Positions 40,901 to 50,636 of a DNA stretch of 64,000 nt are shown here, piece after piece; position 1 is the stretch's first letter, and every line of letters begins with the position of its first letter. The notes below the pieces were generated by a model that was not told the DNA's origin, did not search any database, and saw only the letters and a program-made list of their open reading frames with translations. Origin of the DNA: Buxus sempervirens (Eukaryota; Streptophyta; Magnoliopsida; Buxales; Buxaceae); assembly GCA_947561395.2 (NCBI GenBank), contig OX387193.1, positions 10,230,001 through 10,294,000 of the forward strand. Reading direction: 5' to 3'. A program made the translations under genes and the position numbers.

Positions 40901-43900
40901 CCTACATTTATGACGGTTGAAGAGTTCAAAGGAAAGGTTAGGGAAGGGGATTGCCTAGTGATCCATAAAGATGCTATGCTGGAATGTTAGGGAGTTAGGG
41001 GGAAGTGATAAAAACGAGCGGTAAGGGAGATGTGTAATCTAAGCCATACGTAGTTGTATTAAATGAATCTAAGTTAGAAGAGGTGGATCAGAGAGTGGTT
41101 AGAGGGATGTGGCGATTAGGAGGAGTAGAGTGGGTGTTTCTACCTTCTTCCGGTAGATCTGGTGGGATTGTTGTTATGTGGGACTCTCAATTTTTTAGCA
41201 AGGTTGATAGTCAATTGGGCGTTTTCTTGGTCACTGTGGGGTTTGAGCCGGTTAGTGATAAGTCTAATGAACACTATCTGCGGTTTATGGTCCCTGTCGG
41301 GGCAGGGGTAGGGAGCTCTTTTCGCAAGAGTTGGTTGATCGGAATCCTAGCGATGCCACACCATGTTTGGTTGTGGAAGACTTCAATGTATATAGATTTT
41401 CCTACGAGTCAAATAATAGAAGGAATCGAGTCATTAGAAGTATGAGGGATTTTTTGAATTGGATTCAGCGAAGTGAGATTATCAATTATCCAATGCAGGG
41501 AGGGCAGTTCACGTGGTCTAATCTCCAAATTCCTCCGTTATGTTCTAGGTTAGATAGATGTCTTGCCTCGGGCTCGTGAGATAATCATTTTATGCCAATT
41601 GCTCAAATGGTCCTCCCTATACCAGTGTTTGACCATTCTCCATTGTTATTGTCTAATGAGCCCATGTATGGTGGTCTTACTCCATTCCGTTTTGAAAATA
41701 TGTAGCTTCACCATCCCTCTTTCCAGAATCTTATTCAGGGGTGGTGGAATGAAGGGAGTAATGTAGTCTTAGGGTGGGCAGGGTTTAGATTTATGGGGTG
41801 TTTACGAGAGGTCAAGAATAAGATAAAGGGGTGGAATAAGCAAACCTTTGGAAGGATGGAGACTCAAAAAAAGGAGGCTTTGGATGAAATAGCCGTACTG
41901 GACATTAAGGAAGGAATTGGGGTTTGGGGACCCCAAGATAGGGGAAGAAGAATGGAGGTTAAAGCTTCTCTAGAAAGAGATGGGAATACAGTATTTTTCC
42001 ATAAGATGGCGAATGGGAGAAGAATAAAAAACTCAATTGTGCGGTTGGAGGTGGATGGCAGATGTATTGAGGATAGTGAGGAAATTGGTCAGTCTCTTTG
42101 TCAATTCTATGCCAATCTTTACAAGTCCGAGCAAGATTTGTATTCCAAATTAAAGGAGAACGATCAATCAAAATTGTGCGAGGCGATTAGTGGATGGATT
42201 GAAAGAGGGTTTGAGTTAGAGGAAATTAAGGAAGTATGGCCAATGGAAGGGAATAAGGCACCCGGGCCCGATGGATTTACAATTGAATTTCTTAAAAATA
42301 ATTGGGAGATTGTTAAGGATGATGTGTTTAAGGTGTTTCAAGAGTTTTTTAAGAATGGCGTGATTCATAAGGCCACAAATGCGACCTTCCTTGTCCTAAT
42401 TCCTAAGAAAGTAGGGGCAATAGGGGTTAAAGAATTCAAGCCTATAAGTCTAACTACTAGTGTTTATAAGATCATAGCAAAGGTTATGTCGATTAGGCTA
42501 AAAAAGGTATTGCCTATGATTATCTCCTTGAATCAGAGTGCTTTTGTAGATAGTCGCCAAATCATGGATTGTGTGTTAATTGCAAATGATTGTGTGGAAA
42601 GCAGGAAGAGGTTTTGGGAGCCAGGTGTAGTGTGTAAATTGGATATTGAAAAGGCATATGACAAAGTAGAATGGGTCTTCATAGACTCAGTGTTGAAATG
42701 AAAAGGTTTTGGTGAAGGATGTGGATTCGGAGGTGTTTGAGAAACGTTCACTTCTCTATTCTGGTAAATGGAGTGGTGAGAGGGTTTTTTCTTTCTTCTA
42801 GGGGTATACGGCAGGGGGATCCGTTATCCCCCTTTTTTTTCACTTTGGTAGCAGAGCTGTTGCATAGCTTTCTCATGACTGGTAGGAGTTGGGGTTTGAT
42901 TAAAGGTTTCAAGGTCAAAAGAGATGAGGTAAGAATATCCCACTTACAATTTGCGGATGATATCTTGGTATTCTTGAAAGCTTTTAAAGACCAAATGATT
43001 TGGTTGAAGAGTATATTGCACACTTTCCATATGATATCAGGTCTAAAGGTTAACTGGGAGAAGAGCTCCATAGTTGGTTTGAATTTAGAGGAGGATGAGT
43101 CTCTTTCTATTAGTCGGATCTTAGAGTGTTAGTTGGGTTGTTGGCTGATGTCGTATCTAGACCTTCTTCTTGGGGCTTTCCCTCATAATCTCAGTTTTTG
43201 AGAGCCAGTCATTGAAAGAGTGAAGAAGCGACTGGCACTATGGAAGATGAACTATTTATCTTTGGGGGTTAGAATAGTCCTAATCAAGGCTGTGCTTGCA
43301 AACCTCCCAGTTTATTTCATGTCTTTGTTTAGGATGCCTAGGAGTGTTGTGGCCATAATTGAGAAAGCCCAAAGGGACTTTCCATGAGAAGGTGGGGGGA
43401 AAAGGAAGAGTCTTAGTAAGGTGGGATAAGGTATGTCTCAATAAGGAGATGGGAGGGATTGGGGTGGGTGTGATAGCCCATCGTAACTCCTCACTTCTTT
43501 GCTAAATGGTTGTGTTGTTTCAGTACAGAAAAAGAGAATTTGTGGCACCGAGTGATTACAAGTAAATATGGAAGTGATGATAATGGATGGTTTATAAACT
43601 TGAAGCCACGACCTTAAGGAAACTGCCTGTGGAAGGCCATTATGAAACTTGTATCATTCTTTTACCCTCATATTAGATTGAGCATTGTATCTGGATCAAC
43701 GATCCGATTTTGGCATGATCTATGGTGGGGCAATCCAAAGTTATCTACCCAGTTTCCTCGTTTATTCTCCCTTGCCCTTCTTCCTAATGCTTCTATGGTT
43801 GATACTTTGCATTAGTCTTCTTCTGGTTCCTCTTGGAATCTTCCATTTCGGAGAAATCCCCACCCTCCTAAAATGGAAGAGATTTCTTTACTCATTGATG

Positions 43901-46900
43901 GTTTAAAGGATGTGATTCTTGATCCCTTAAATTCTGATAAGGTTTATTGGTCCCTTTCACCCAATAGACTGTTTTCTTGCAAATATTTATTCAACTCGGT
44001 TACAAATGGTTCATCACATCCTAGTGTATCCTTCCTGGTACGTCAACTATGGAAACCTAAGGTCCCTCTCAAGATTAAGGCATTTTTATGAATTGTCTTA
44101 CCCCCCGCATGTTTGCTTCATGTGTATGGAATATGGAGAGAGCATTGATCATCTTTTTCTCCATTGTCAGTTCGCCGGTATTATGGGGATGCAGTTGTTT
44201 GAGATAATCGGAGTTTTTTGGGTGTTACCAGATACTTTTGAAGCATGGTTTAATCAGTGGTGAGTTACGGGCCTGGGTAGGAGGGGCAAATTGTTGTATG
44301 ATATGTTATTCTATGCAGTTGTCTGGTTCATATGGTTGGAGCATAATAGTAGGATCTTCAGGGATATCAGGGTATCGATGGACTGGGTTTTTGATTCCAT
44401 ATTGATTGCTGTAGCATCATGGGCTTCGGTTCTCTCAGAATTCCAGGGGTTATGGCCTACAGAGATTGTGAAGGATTGGAAAAAGTTGTGTTTTTCGTCT
44501 CTTATTGTGGAGGATGGCACGACAAGAGGGATGAATCCAGATATGTTCTAGGAGATTACGAGTTCGGGAGTGAGAGGTGCTGGTGGTCTAAAGCTGAACG
44601 ACTTGTTCAACTTTGGATTAAGGAACCTTGTGTGGTGTTACATATGGTTATGATATGTACAGTGGATTGTCAGTGTTTTTGAGTTTCGGGTATATTGGGG
44701 GATTGTGAGGACTTTGTAGAGTGTTCCTTTTTGTTTACACTTGTATACTCCATACTCTATACTTTTAACTTACCATATAATATAATACACACCTTCATTA
44801 TTCATCAAAAAAACAAGGGGGGGCATAAATATGTTAAACTATACTGACTGACTTGCTCACCTTTGCGTGCAGTGGTACTCTCTCCTGTGTTGTTACCAAC
44901 AGATGCTAAAACAGATTCATTGTCTTCCTGATCTTTACAGTCAGTAACATGAGAAGATTCTCCCAAGGATGAAGGTACTGCTTCATCGAGTGTCTTCATT
45001 CCTGCAAATAAAAACACACACAAAGACATGTACATATTTATGTATATTAGTCACATCAGGGCAATAAAAACATATTCAGAATGAAGTGACAGGAAGTTTT
45101 TCCTAAAAATTCCAATCCCAGGGAATCATTTAAGCAGCACATTATTTCAAATGAGAGAAAGTGAGGTGATATCAAACTTCCTTCAATTTCAATGAAATTA
45201 ACGCTTTAATATCTGGAAATATTAAGACTTAGAAAACATATCTACTCTAAAATTTACCTGCAATATCTAAGGACGCCTCAGATTTTTCTTGAGAAACACC
45301 TAGCATTTCAGTAGCATCATTCTCTCTAACTGTTGAAACAGGAGAAACATAACTAACTATTAACTCTCCAGAGGGCTCTTCGGTAGCTTTGTTAGCCACC
45401 ACTGCTTTTGGTTCATCATGGCATGTGATACTGTTAGTGTCCAAGGAAGATGATGATAGAGAGACCATACACCCTATGATCTCACCAGCATCGTCATGAA
45501 GGGCACCACCTTCAAAATTATTACCAGGAACTGATTCACTTGCCTGTTCAGAGCAGTCCTTCAAGGCAGGTGAATTGGGTTCCATGGAAGTTTTAATTAC
45601 AGTTTCTTCCTTTTTATCAGAAAAAGATTGATTCTTTGCAGATAAAGATAACTTTTCATCTTCTTTTTGTTCAATTACTTCATCTGTGGCAACAACATTC
45701 CCAGAAGGTATGTGATTGACACTAACTGCCTCATCACAGGATGCGAAATTAGCATCTACCACATCCATGGCTGGCGCTGCAGAAAAATAATAACAATAAT
45801 ATTAATAATAAAAAGTAAACAGTTAGGAGACTGTATGGCGTTACGGTTCGAACATCCATAAAACGACATTTCTGTAACATACCTGATTCATCCCCAACAA
45901 TATGATCAGAAGCTACATGCCCTATCACCTCTGTCTCTTTGGTACTTTGAACCACAGAAGATGATGCAACTCCTAGCCTCTTCTCCGTAACAAGAGCATG
46001 ATCCATATCACAGTCCATGTTAACAGAATCAGTAATTATATTTACATTTTCCTTTTCAAGACCAGATACCTCTGACTGAATATTACGAACAGAACTGGGC
46101 TCAATGATTATATTTCTACATACATGTGAGGATTTACTCTGAAAAGAAGACAAGATGTGATCCTGTGCACTTATATCTTCTCCATGAACTTGCAACCCAT
46201 CACAAGCGCCTTTCAAATTTTCAGTTAATTTTGTTTCAGGAAGCCTATCAGCTGGAGAACACAGCTCCACTGTCAATCCGGAAACAGTTCCAGCATGACT
46301 ATTGTTGCTCTTCTCACACAGGCTATCAGAAATTTTATTATCTTCCAATGACAGGATAGATGTCTCAGCAGTATTAACTGAAAGCCCACTTTTCAACTGG
46401 TGACTGCCGCTTTCTAATGCTTCTTCGGGTTTCTCGAGAGCAATGCTTCTCTGTTTATGTCCCATCTGTACTTGAGAATTTATCTTCACTTCTGAACTAG
46501 TACAATTTCTTCTGTTGGTAACCTCAACATCATGCCCTTCAAAGATACAACTCCCTTCCACCATAAGTGATGCAGCATGTGTAGTTCCAATAGACTGCTC
46601 CTCACCATCTTTGGATGTCTCCACAACTTTATTGGTGACCAAAACAGGGTTCTCTGAACACACATCATTACTGCATACTTCTGCCATCTGTACCTTAGAA
46701 TCCTCCTCCTTTTCTAGACTAAGATGCCTCTCTGCATTACAAATACTGGATTCAGTTGCATTTTCAGCTGGTACCGGCGTAGCAGCATTCCCATTCACAG
46801 GCAATCTAAATGAATTCTCCATGATACCGTCACTCATTCCAATGACAATTTTTTCACAGTTCTGATCATTCGTCTCAGCCTCTTTTGGCACAACCTGATC

Positions 46901-47830
46901 TTTCCCACTTTTCTTGTAATCATTTTTCAGTAAACCATCTGTAGTCCCATAAGAAGTATCAGTTATCTGTTGTGGGTTATCCACATCATTCAACTCCCCA
47001 TCACTGACATTAGTATTCTCCACAGGTTTTGATACATAATCAACCTGCATCGTAGAAGTGCCAGAACTATCAGGTGTTCTTCTATCAAGAGATTCATTGA
47101 CCAAAGTGTCACCTTTCATTTGACTTTCATTGCTGCTTTTTTCATCAATTAACTGATTCCCTTCAGTAAGTCGTAAGCCATTCTTTTCACTCACAAATTT
47201 TGGATCCACATCTCTTGAAGTTTCTTGGCCAAACTTTTCGGCCTCATGAGTCTGTGACATAGCTTTAACCTCAGGTAATATCACCCCAGAATCCTTACAT
47301 AACTCAGAGAAGCTATCAGGATAACTATGAGGTGCCAATGCAGAGTGCGCAACTACAGTATCCCCAAACTTAGATGGAATGGAACAACCTTGATCTAGAC
47401 CTGGTTCTATTTGGTTGGTTAAGCTACCAAGTTCGCCAAAGGCATCTGAATCCTCAACAACAGTTTGTCCCTTGATCATTTCATCTTGCCCAACAGATTT
47501 CAATAGCATTTCAACAGATTCTGAGGATGTGGCCTCTGACCAGACATTATTATGCCTTGAAATGGAGCAAGATTTTGCAGCACTTGAACTGAACTCTATC
47601 CCACTACTCCCACAAGAGAACTCTTCAATCCACTGGGTTGCTTCCTGATTTTGGATGCCAAGTAAAACCTCTGTTTCAACCAAACTATCAAACCTTAGGT
47701 GGGCCTGAAGGTTGTCATCCAGATCAAACTTGGGGAGAGCAAACGAGCGTAAGCCCAAAGGAAACTTTGTGTTCTCTTCACCAGCTAACTGGAAATTCTG
47801 GCTCTGGAAATCATTATCATCATAATCCAT
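19943..47830 (-). CDS. G2484-1: Agenet (Tudor-like) domain nuclear protein, G2484-1-like, about 2,300 codons
   Basis: A very large plant-specific protein with paired Agenet domains, a Tudor-family fold expected to bind modified histones; function in the plant is poorly defined. Minus-strand exons: 47830-45883, 45776-45258, 45001-44861, 37710-37313, 37211-36724, 36147-36095, 35994-35890, 35804-34666, 34583-33966, 33758-33653, 33292-33112, 28384-28320, 28207-28092, 27975-27073, 20517-20415 and 19959-19943. The N-terminus is the conserved MDYDDNDFQSQNF. A central block reads IQGTAPDEACMISAFGES, then an Ala-rich coiled segment near residues 1500-1600. Agenet 1 is near residues 1797-1860 (SLVEVLPNEDG, WFLAKVL). 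Agenet 2 is near 1888-1947 (VGDMVDAWMRDGWWEGVI, WDLRPSLIWRDGQW). The tail is RRSNRRIQPTSR then LLEGLQSSMIISKIP. Two points are weak. Exon 8 to exon 9 needs an 82-bp intron with a GGGAG acceptor or is a frameshift. The last exon (ending KHSR) is inferred; unspliced, exon 15 would stop at 20311. Confidence 0.9.
20362..20410. repeat. GA/GGGA-rich microsatellite at the end of exon 15
   Basis: A purine-rich (plus strand) tract directly downstream of the proposed donor of the penultimate exon. If the donor is skipped, it would encode a Pro/Leu-rich tail before a stop at 20311. Confidence 0.85.
20519..23924. other. Part of the 6.5-kb intron 14 of the Agenet gene
   Basis: No exon recognised. It contains a possible L1 tail (TTACTTATCAAAAAAATAAA near 22345-22378), and a hAT-type terminal region ending near 23111, where GAGCCGAGCCTTCATTGACAG is followed by CCCTA. 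It also contains GTG-rich low-complexity DNA (23100-23900). The left partner of the hAT end was not found. Confidence 0.45.
23925..24139 (-). mobile_element. Short retroposon with 12-bp TSD
   Basis: Perfect repeats ACCATGGGCATG lie at 23913-23924 and 24140-24151. The minus-strand element ends TCATTACTGATAAAAAAATTG plus an A-tract. At 215 bp it is a 5'-truncated LINE tail or SINE, in intron 14 of the Agenet gene. Confidence 0.75.
24152..25440. other. Intron 14 of the Agenet gene, no exon
   Basis: AT-rich. An A-tract near 24617-24640 may be a further retroposon tail, but no flanking duplication was found. Confidence 0.4.
25441..26080 (-). mobile_element. Second degenerate RTE-clade LINE, 3' part
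   Basis: On the minus strand the translation reads IRAGLVKGKG, then LKLKGKF, matching the same C-terminal region as the RTE copy at 775-3515. It ends in a TTG/TTA-rich tail (25441-25465 on the plus strand) preceded by AGCTTGTTGGGATAAAG, a typical RTE 3' end. It is heavily decayed, 5'-truncated, and lies in intron 14 of the Agenet gene in sense with it. Confidence 0.75.
26081..27072. other. Intron 14 of the Agenet gene, 5' part
   Basis: No additional exon recognised. The donor GTAAGC sits immediately after the PTSR codons of exon 14. An open frame continues into the intron to 26920, so an intron-retained form would add a short unrelated tail. Confidence 0.5.
29001..30329 (+). mobile_element. 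5'-truncated L1 LINE with 11-bp TSD
   Basis: Flanking repeats AACAGCATATT lie at 28990-29000 and 30330-30340, with an A-tail at 30319-30330. The coding remnant begins KKDGGLSLGNLNSRNKALLG and continues through WKAAIPSKAEVFVW to the zf-RVT cysteine/histidine region CLMCMKEAESVDHLLVRC. A single frameshift near 29750 separates the two. It is inserted antisense in intron 11 of the Agenet gene. The long open frame suggests it is relatively young. Confidence 0.9.
30749..30945. repeat. 99-bp tandem duplication
   Basis: Copies at 30749-30847 and 30848-30945 both contain GGAGATAGATGAGA and TTCGTTTAGATAATTG with few differences. The duplication explains a repetitive minus-strand open frame here. Confidence 0.9.
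31523..31617 (+). mobile_element. Miniature (95-bp) 5'-truncated L1 insertion with 16-bp TSD
   Basis: The sequence GATCTAATGAAATTTTCATT plus TATTCAT and an A-tail matches the 3' end of the L1 at 29001-30329. Flanks are ACTAACAGCACTAATC (31507-31522) and ACTAACAACACTAATC (31618-31633), one mismatch. An internal CT tract (31554-31576) has expanded relative to the longer copy. Confidence 0.85.
32539..32712. repeat. 100-bp imperfect tandem duplication
   Basis: Copies start at 32539 and 32639 and share AAATGTAAATAAAATATTTA and ACACCAACCCA blocks with clear divergence. Intron 11 of the Agenet gene. Confidence 0.8.
36450..36468. repeat. (AC)n microsatellite
   Basis: A short AC run in the intron between exons 5 and 6 of the Agenet gene. 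Confidence 0.9.
38180..44812 (+). mobile_element. Nearly full-length but inactive L1 LINE in intron 3 of the Agenet gene
   Basis: About 6.6 kb, antisense to the host gene. ORF1 spans about 38230-39700: a nucleic-acid-binding DUF4283-like segment with WVLLMGIPVHLWAESSLKVI and IPRVINVWDGN. ORF2 begins near 40970 with MLCWNVRELG. The endonuclease region shows LNESKLEEVDQR and GRSGGIVVMWD. The RT shows GNKAPGPDGF, VLIPKK, KLDIEKAYDKVEW and an intact FADD box (42952-42963). The 3' zf-RVT region has CFMCMEYGESIDHLFLHC. Several stops and frameshifts break ORF2, so it is not autonomous. It ends ATTATTCATCAAAAAAA at about 44812, matching the endings of the two truncated L1 copies. The exact 5' boundary and TSD are unclear; AAGGGCAT at about 37846 versus the G-rich flank after the tail is only a weak candidate. 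Confidence 0.88.
39526..39700 (+). repeat. 75-bp tandem repeat inside L1 ORF1
   Basis: Units start at 39526, 39601 and 39676 (third partial). Each 25-residue unit carries SGPD(I/V)GLSENGL and a GNSR motif, then His-Gly. It sits in the C-terminal linker of ORF1, where a zinc knuckle would be expected. Confidence 0.85.
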
Positions 47831-48674
47831 TGGTCTCTCCCTGCAATGGTGATAAGGTGCAGAGAGAATAACTTAACATATGAACAGGAAAAAATCAAGT
47901 CTCAAAATTTCAAAAATACCATAATAAGTAAAGACATACAAAATTTTGGATTAAGAAACATATATTATCAAATTATTGCATATTTCTATATAATATTACA
48001 TACATACAAACTTTCACCATCAAAAGATTGTCATAAACAATAAGATAAAATTACCAACCAATGCATGTGATAAATCATATACACAAATATTTAGCACAAC
48101 AAGAACAGGTGCAATTAACTTAGAGCCATATTCTGAGTTTGCACACATATATTTATCACTCAATCCTGATACAAAATTTCAGCATAAAATGGAAAAAACA
48201 ATTTTATCACTGAAATTTCTGCTCTTTGGAATCTAGTTAGTTATTGCCAGAGGTTTCCTCAGCCAGTTATTGATGATCTGCAATATAAAAAATTCACCCA
48301 GAGTTTCAAACAAAGAAAGAAATTTCTGATAGAGGGAAAAATTCAACTAATGGCAAGATTTTGTTGAAAGCATCAGATCTCCAGTTTTTCCTACATTTGA
48401 GTTGTTCTGACAAACCAAAAAATTTATTAGAAGAAGATGAAATTAAAAAAATAAAGAGAATCTTTTTATCACAAAAATCAACTTCAGATGTCAGGAAATG
48501 CATTTGAATGCATTTTTCCTGACATCTACAATTAGAGAAGCACAAAAAGTGTTCACATATTATTCAATATTTATGGAAAGTATAAACTGTGGTTACATAA
48601 TCCTATAAAAACAACTGCAAAAATACTTGGTGTACTAGACTAAAAAAATGGTGAACCAAGAAGCATGACAATTG

Positions 48675-48874
48675 AACCAGATGGCAAGCCAGATAATTCA
48701 GTAACAATCAGCACAATCTTAAACTTTGGCAATAAGAACAGTGACATGATACTCAACTGTGTGAGTGAGAGAGAGAGAGCATCAATTAAACCAGATGGCA
48801 AGCCAGATAATTAAGTAACATTCAGCACACTTTGGAAATAAGAACAGTGACATGATACTCAACTGTGTGTGTGC

Positions 48875-48902
<28 letters not shown>
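48675..48902. repeat. 114-bp tandem duplication
   Basis: AACCAGATGGCAAGCCAGAT recurs at 48675 and 48789. Each copy ends in ACATGATACTCAACTGTGTG followed by dinucleotide repeats, which are much longer in the second copy. Confidence 0.85.

Positions 48903-48928
<26 letters not shown>
48862..48928. repeat. Compound (GT)n(GA)n microsatellite
   Basis: A GT run is directly followed by a GA run in the second copy of the 114-bp duplication. The first copy has only GTGAGTGAGAGAGAGAGA. Confidence 0.95.
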
Positions 48929-48930
<2 letters not shown>

Positions 48931-49446
48931 ATCAATTAAAACATTACCAACATTATTCCGACGACAGTCGAAAGACAGCATAAAAAGACAATTAACAAAA
49001 AAGCAAAAGACAAAATGCATCATTCAACACATGAAAACGATATCTCCAATCCATATTGGACTAAAAGGGGGGAAAAAAACTAAGTTTCCTCCACTAATTT
49101 CTCACTGCCGTTAAAGAAACTCGTCAAAACCCGATTTTCATTTTTCGTCATAACTCATAACATAAATAATGCAACATCAACTTTTTATACTTCACAGAAA
49201 CCCTAAAAACACATTTCCAAACTTCCACGCTCAAGTTCCCAACTTTGCCCAGAGAACGGATGCTGAAACCGACAGCGCACACCCTCTAATACAAAGAAGA
49301 CAAATTTTCGAACTCTACTGAACATTTACGAACGAAGCAACACAAAACCCTTACTTCTGTTGCATTTTGCCTAAATTAGACCCCTGTTTTCAAGATTTCG
49401 AGCTCGTTCCTAACTTTTGGTGCGTTGAAAAGTAAGTGAAACATAC

Positions 49447-50001
49447 CAGAAGAAACAAGTCCAATATGCTACCCCCCTCCATCAGGAGACGAAATCGTGG
49501 CCGTTGACCAAATAGACCCCAAATCCCACGGTCATCCGCAGGCTCATTTCCCAAGGACGACACCAGCCTTAAATGGCAAAGAGAAAGTCTCCTCCTCTGC
49601 AGAAACCCTAGCTCCGGAACCAGTCGACATGAATTCCAGCACGTGGCCCGAGCTCTCTGTTTTCCGGCGAACAGAACTACTTTCCCGGGGAATCTAAGCA
49701 GAAAGATGAGAACAAAAAGATGCGAACGACGAATTTCCCTCTCTTTTACTTTCCAATGACGCTTTCTTCGTACGACGTTTCACAGAGAGAGAGAGAGAGA
49801 GTGAGAGAGCGAGGCGTTTGATTGGGGTCTTTGCATCCTCTTCCGAAAAAGAAAAAAAAATTCCTCTGTGGGAGCCCAGCACGACGACTGGCATCTTGTA
49901 TCGAACCAGAATGTGACACGTCCCGATACGGCCACGTCACCGTGTTTGAACTTTGAACTTTGAAGTTGGAATAAGAACGCGTTAGAAAAAAAAAATAAAA
50001 A
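49447..50001 (-). promoter_or_regulatory. 5' UTR exon and promoter of the Agenet gene
   Basis: The non-coding first exon ends at 49447. A GA microsatellite (49783-49813) lies in the leader/promoter zone. Sequence from about 49900 is probably upstream region shared with the divergent plus-strand transcript starting near 50470. Confidence 0.45.
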
Positions 50002-50442
50002 GCAAATTACATTTACCTCCCTCGAGCTATGACATAATTACACTTATCTTCTTTAGAGTTTCTGATATAACACTGTTACCCCTTGACGTTTATATGTGAA
50101 TCACAATAACACCCCCTCACTACATTTTTCGTCAAAAAAATAACGCCAGATTATTAAAAAATAAATAACTTTTGAATGTATGACTAAAAATTAATTTAGT
50201 CATATTTTTTGAAAATTAATTTTTATTCATACATTCAAAAGTTATTTATTTATTTATTTATTTTTTTAGTTATTTATTTATTCAAAAGTTACTCAAAAGT
50301 TATTTTTTTGACGGAAAGTGTAGTGAGGGGGTGTTATTGTGACCCACACATAAACGTCAAGGGGTGACAGTGTTATATAAGAAACTCCAAGGAAGGTAAG
50401 TGTAATTATGTCATACCTCAAGGAAGATAAATGTAATTTACC
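50002..50442. mobile_element. Long-TIR foldback MITE
   Basis: The terminal inverted repeats are roughly 150 bp each (50002-50150 and 50290-50442). The left arm reads GCAAATTACATTTACCT at its outer end and includes TTGACGTTTAT and ACACCCCCTCACTACA; the right arm is its complement. The AT-rich centre also folds (TAACTTTTGAAT motifs). The flanks are A/T-rich, with AAAATAAAA on both sides, compatible with a 9-bp Mutator-type TSD but too simple to prove it. Confidence 0.8.
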
Positions 50443-50463
50443 AAAAATAAAATATTTTTATTT

Positions 50464-50636
50464 ATTTATTACGGGAGAACTCGAGTCGCAGAAGGAAAGA
50501 ACCTCTCTTCTCTTCCCCTTTCCTCTTCGTCTTCATCCTTCTGTTGTTATCCTCTTCGTATCTTTGAGTCCTCTACAACCAAAAACCATTCAAGCAACGC
50601 ACAAGGAACTCCGGCAAATCCGAACCAGCCGGAAAA
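50464..50636 (+). promoter_or_regulatory. Candidate non-coding first exon of the methyltransferase gene
   Basis: A CT-rich, leader-like stretch ends at a strong donor AAAA|GTAAGT (50636/50637), divergent from the Agenet gene. The next plausible plus-strand acceptor with a coding exon is CGCAG|GCC at 59485/59486, which would make an 8.8-kb UTR intron holding the MULE/LTR cluster. This linkage is an inference. Confidence 0.4.

Larger units (their letters stand above)
47841..49446 (-). other. Intron in the 5' UTR of the Agenet gene
   Basis: The acceptor TTGCAG lies just upstream of the leader bases GGAGAGACCA and the ATG at 47830. A good donor, TTCTG|GTATGT, lies at 49447/49446. No coding seen. 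It holds a tandem duplication and a GT/GA microsatellite, listed separately. Confidence 0.6.

Noticed and set aside
38234..44682. Several plus-strand open frames that look like host genes
   Set aside because: They form one decayed L1 element (ORF1, endonuclease, RT, zf-RVT) antisense inside an intron of the Agenet gene.
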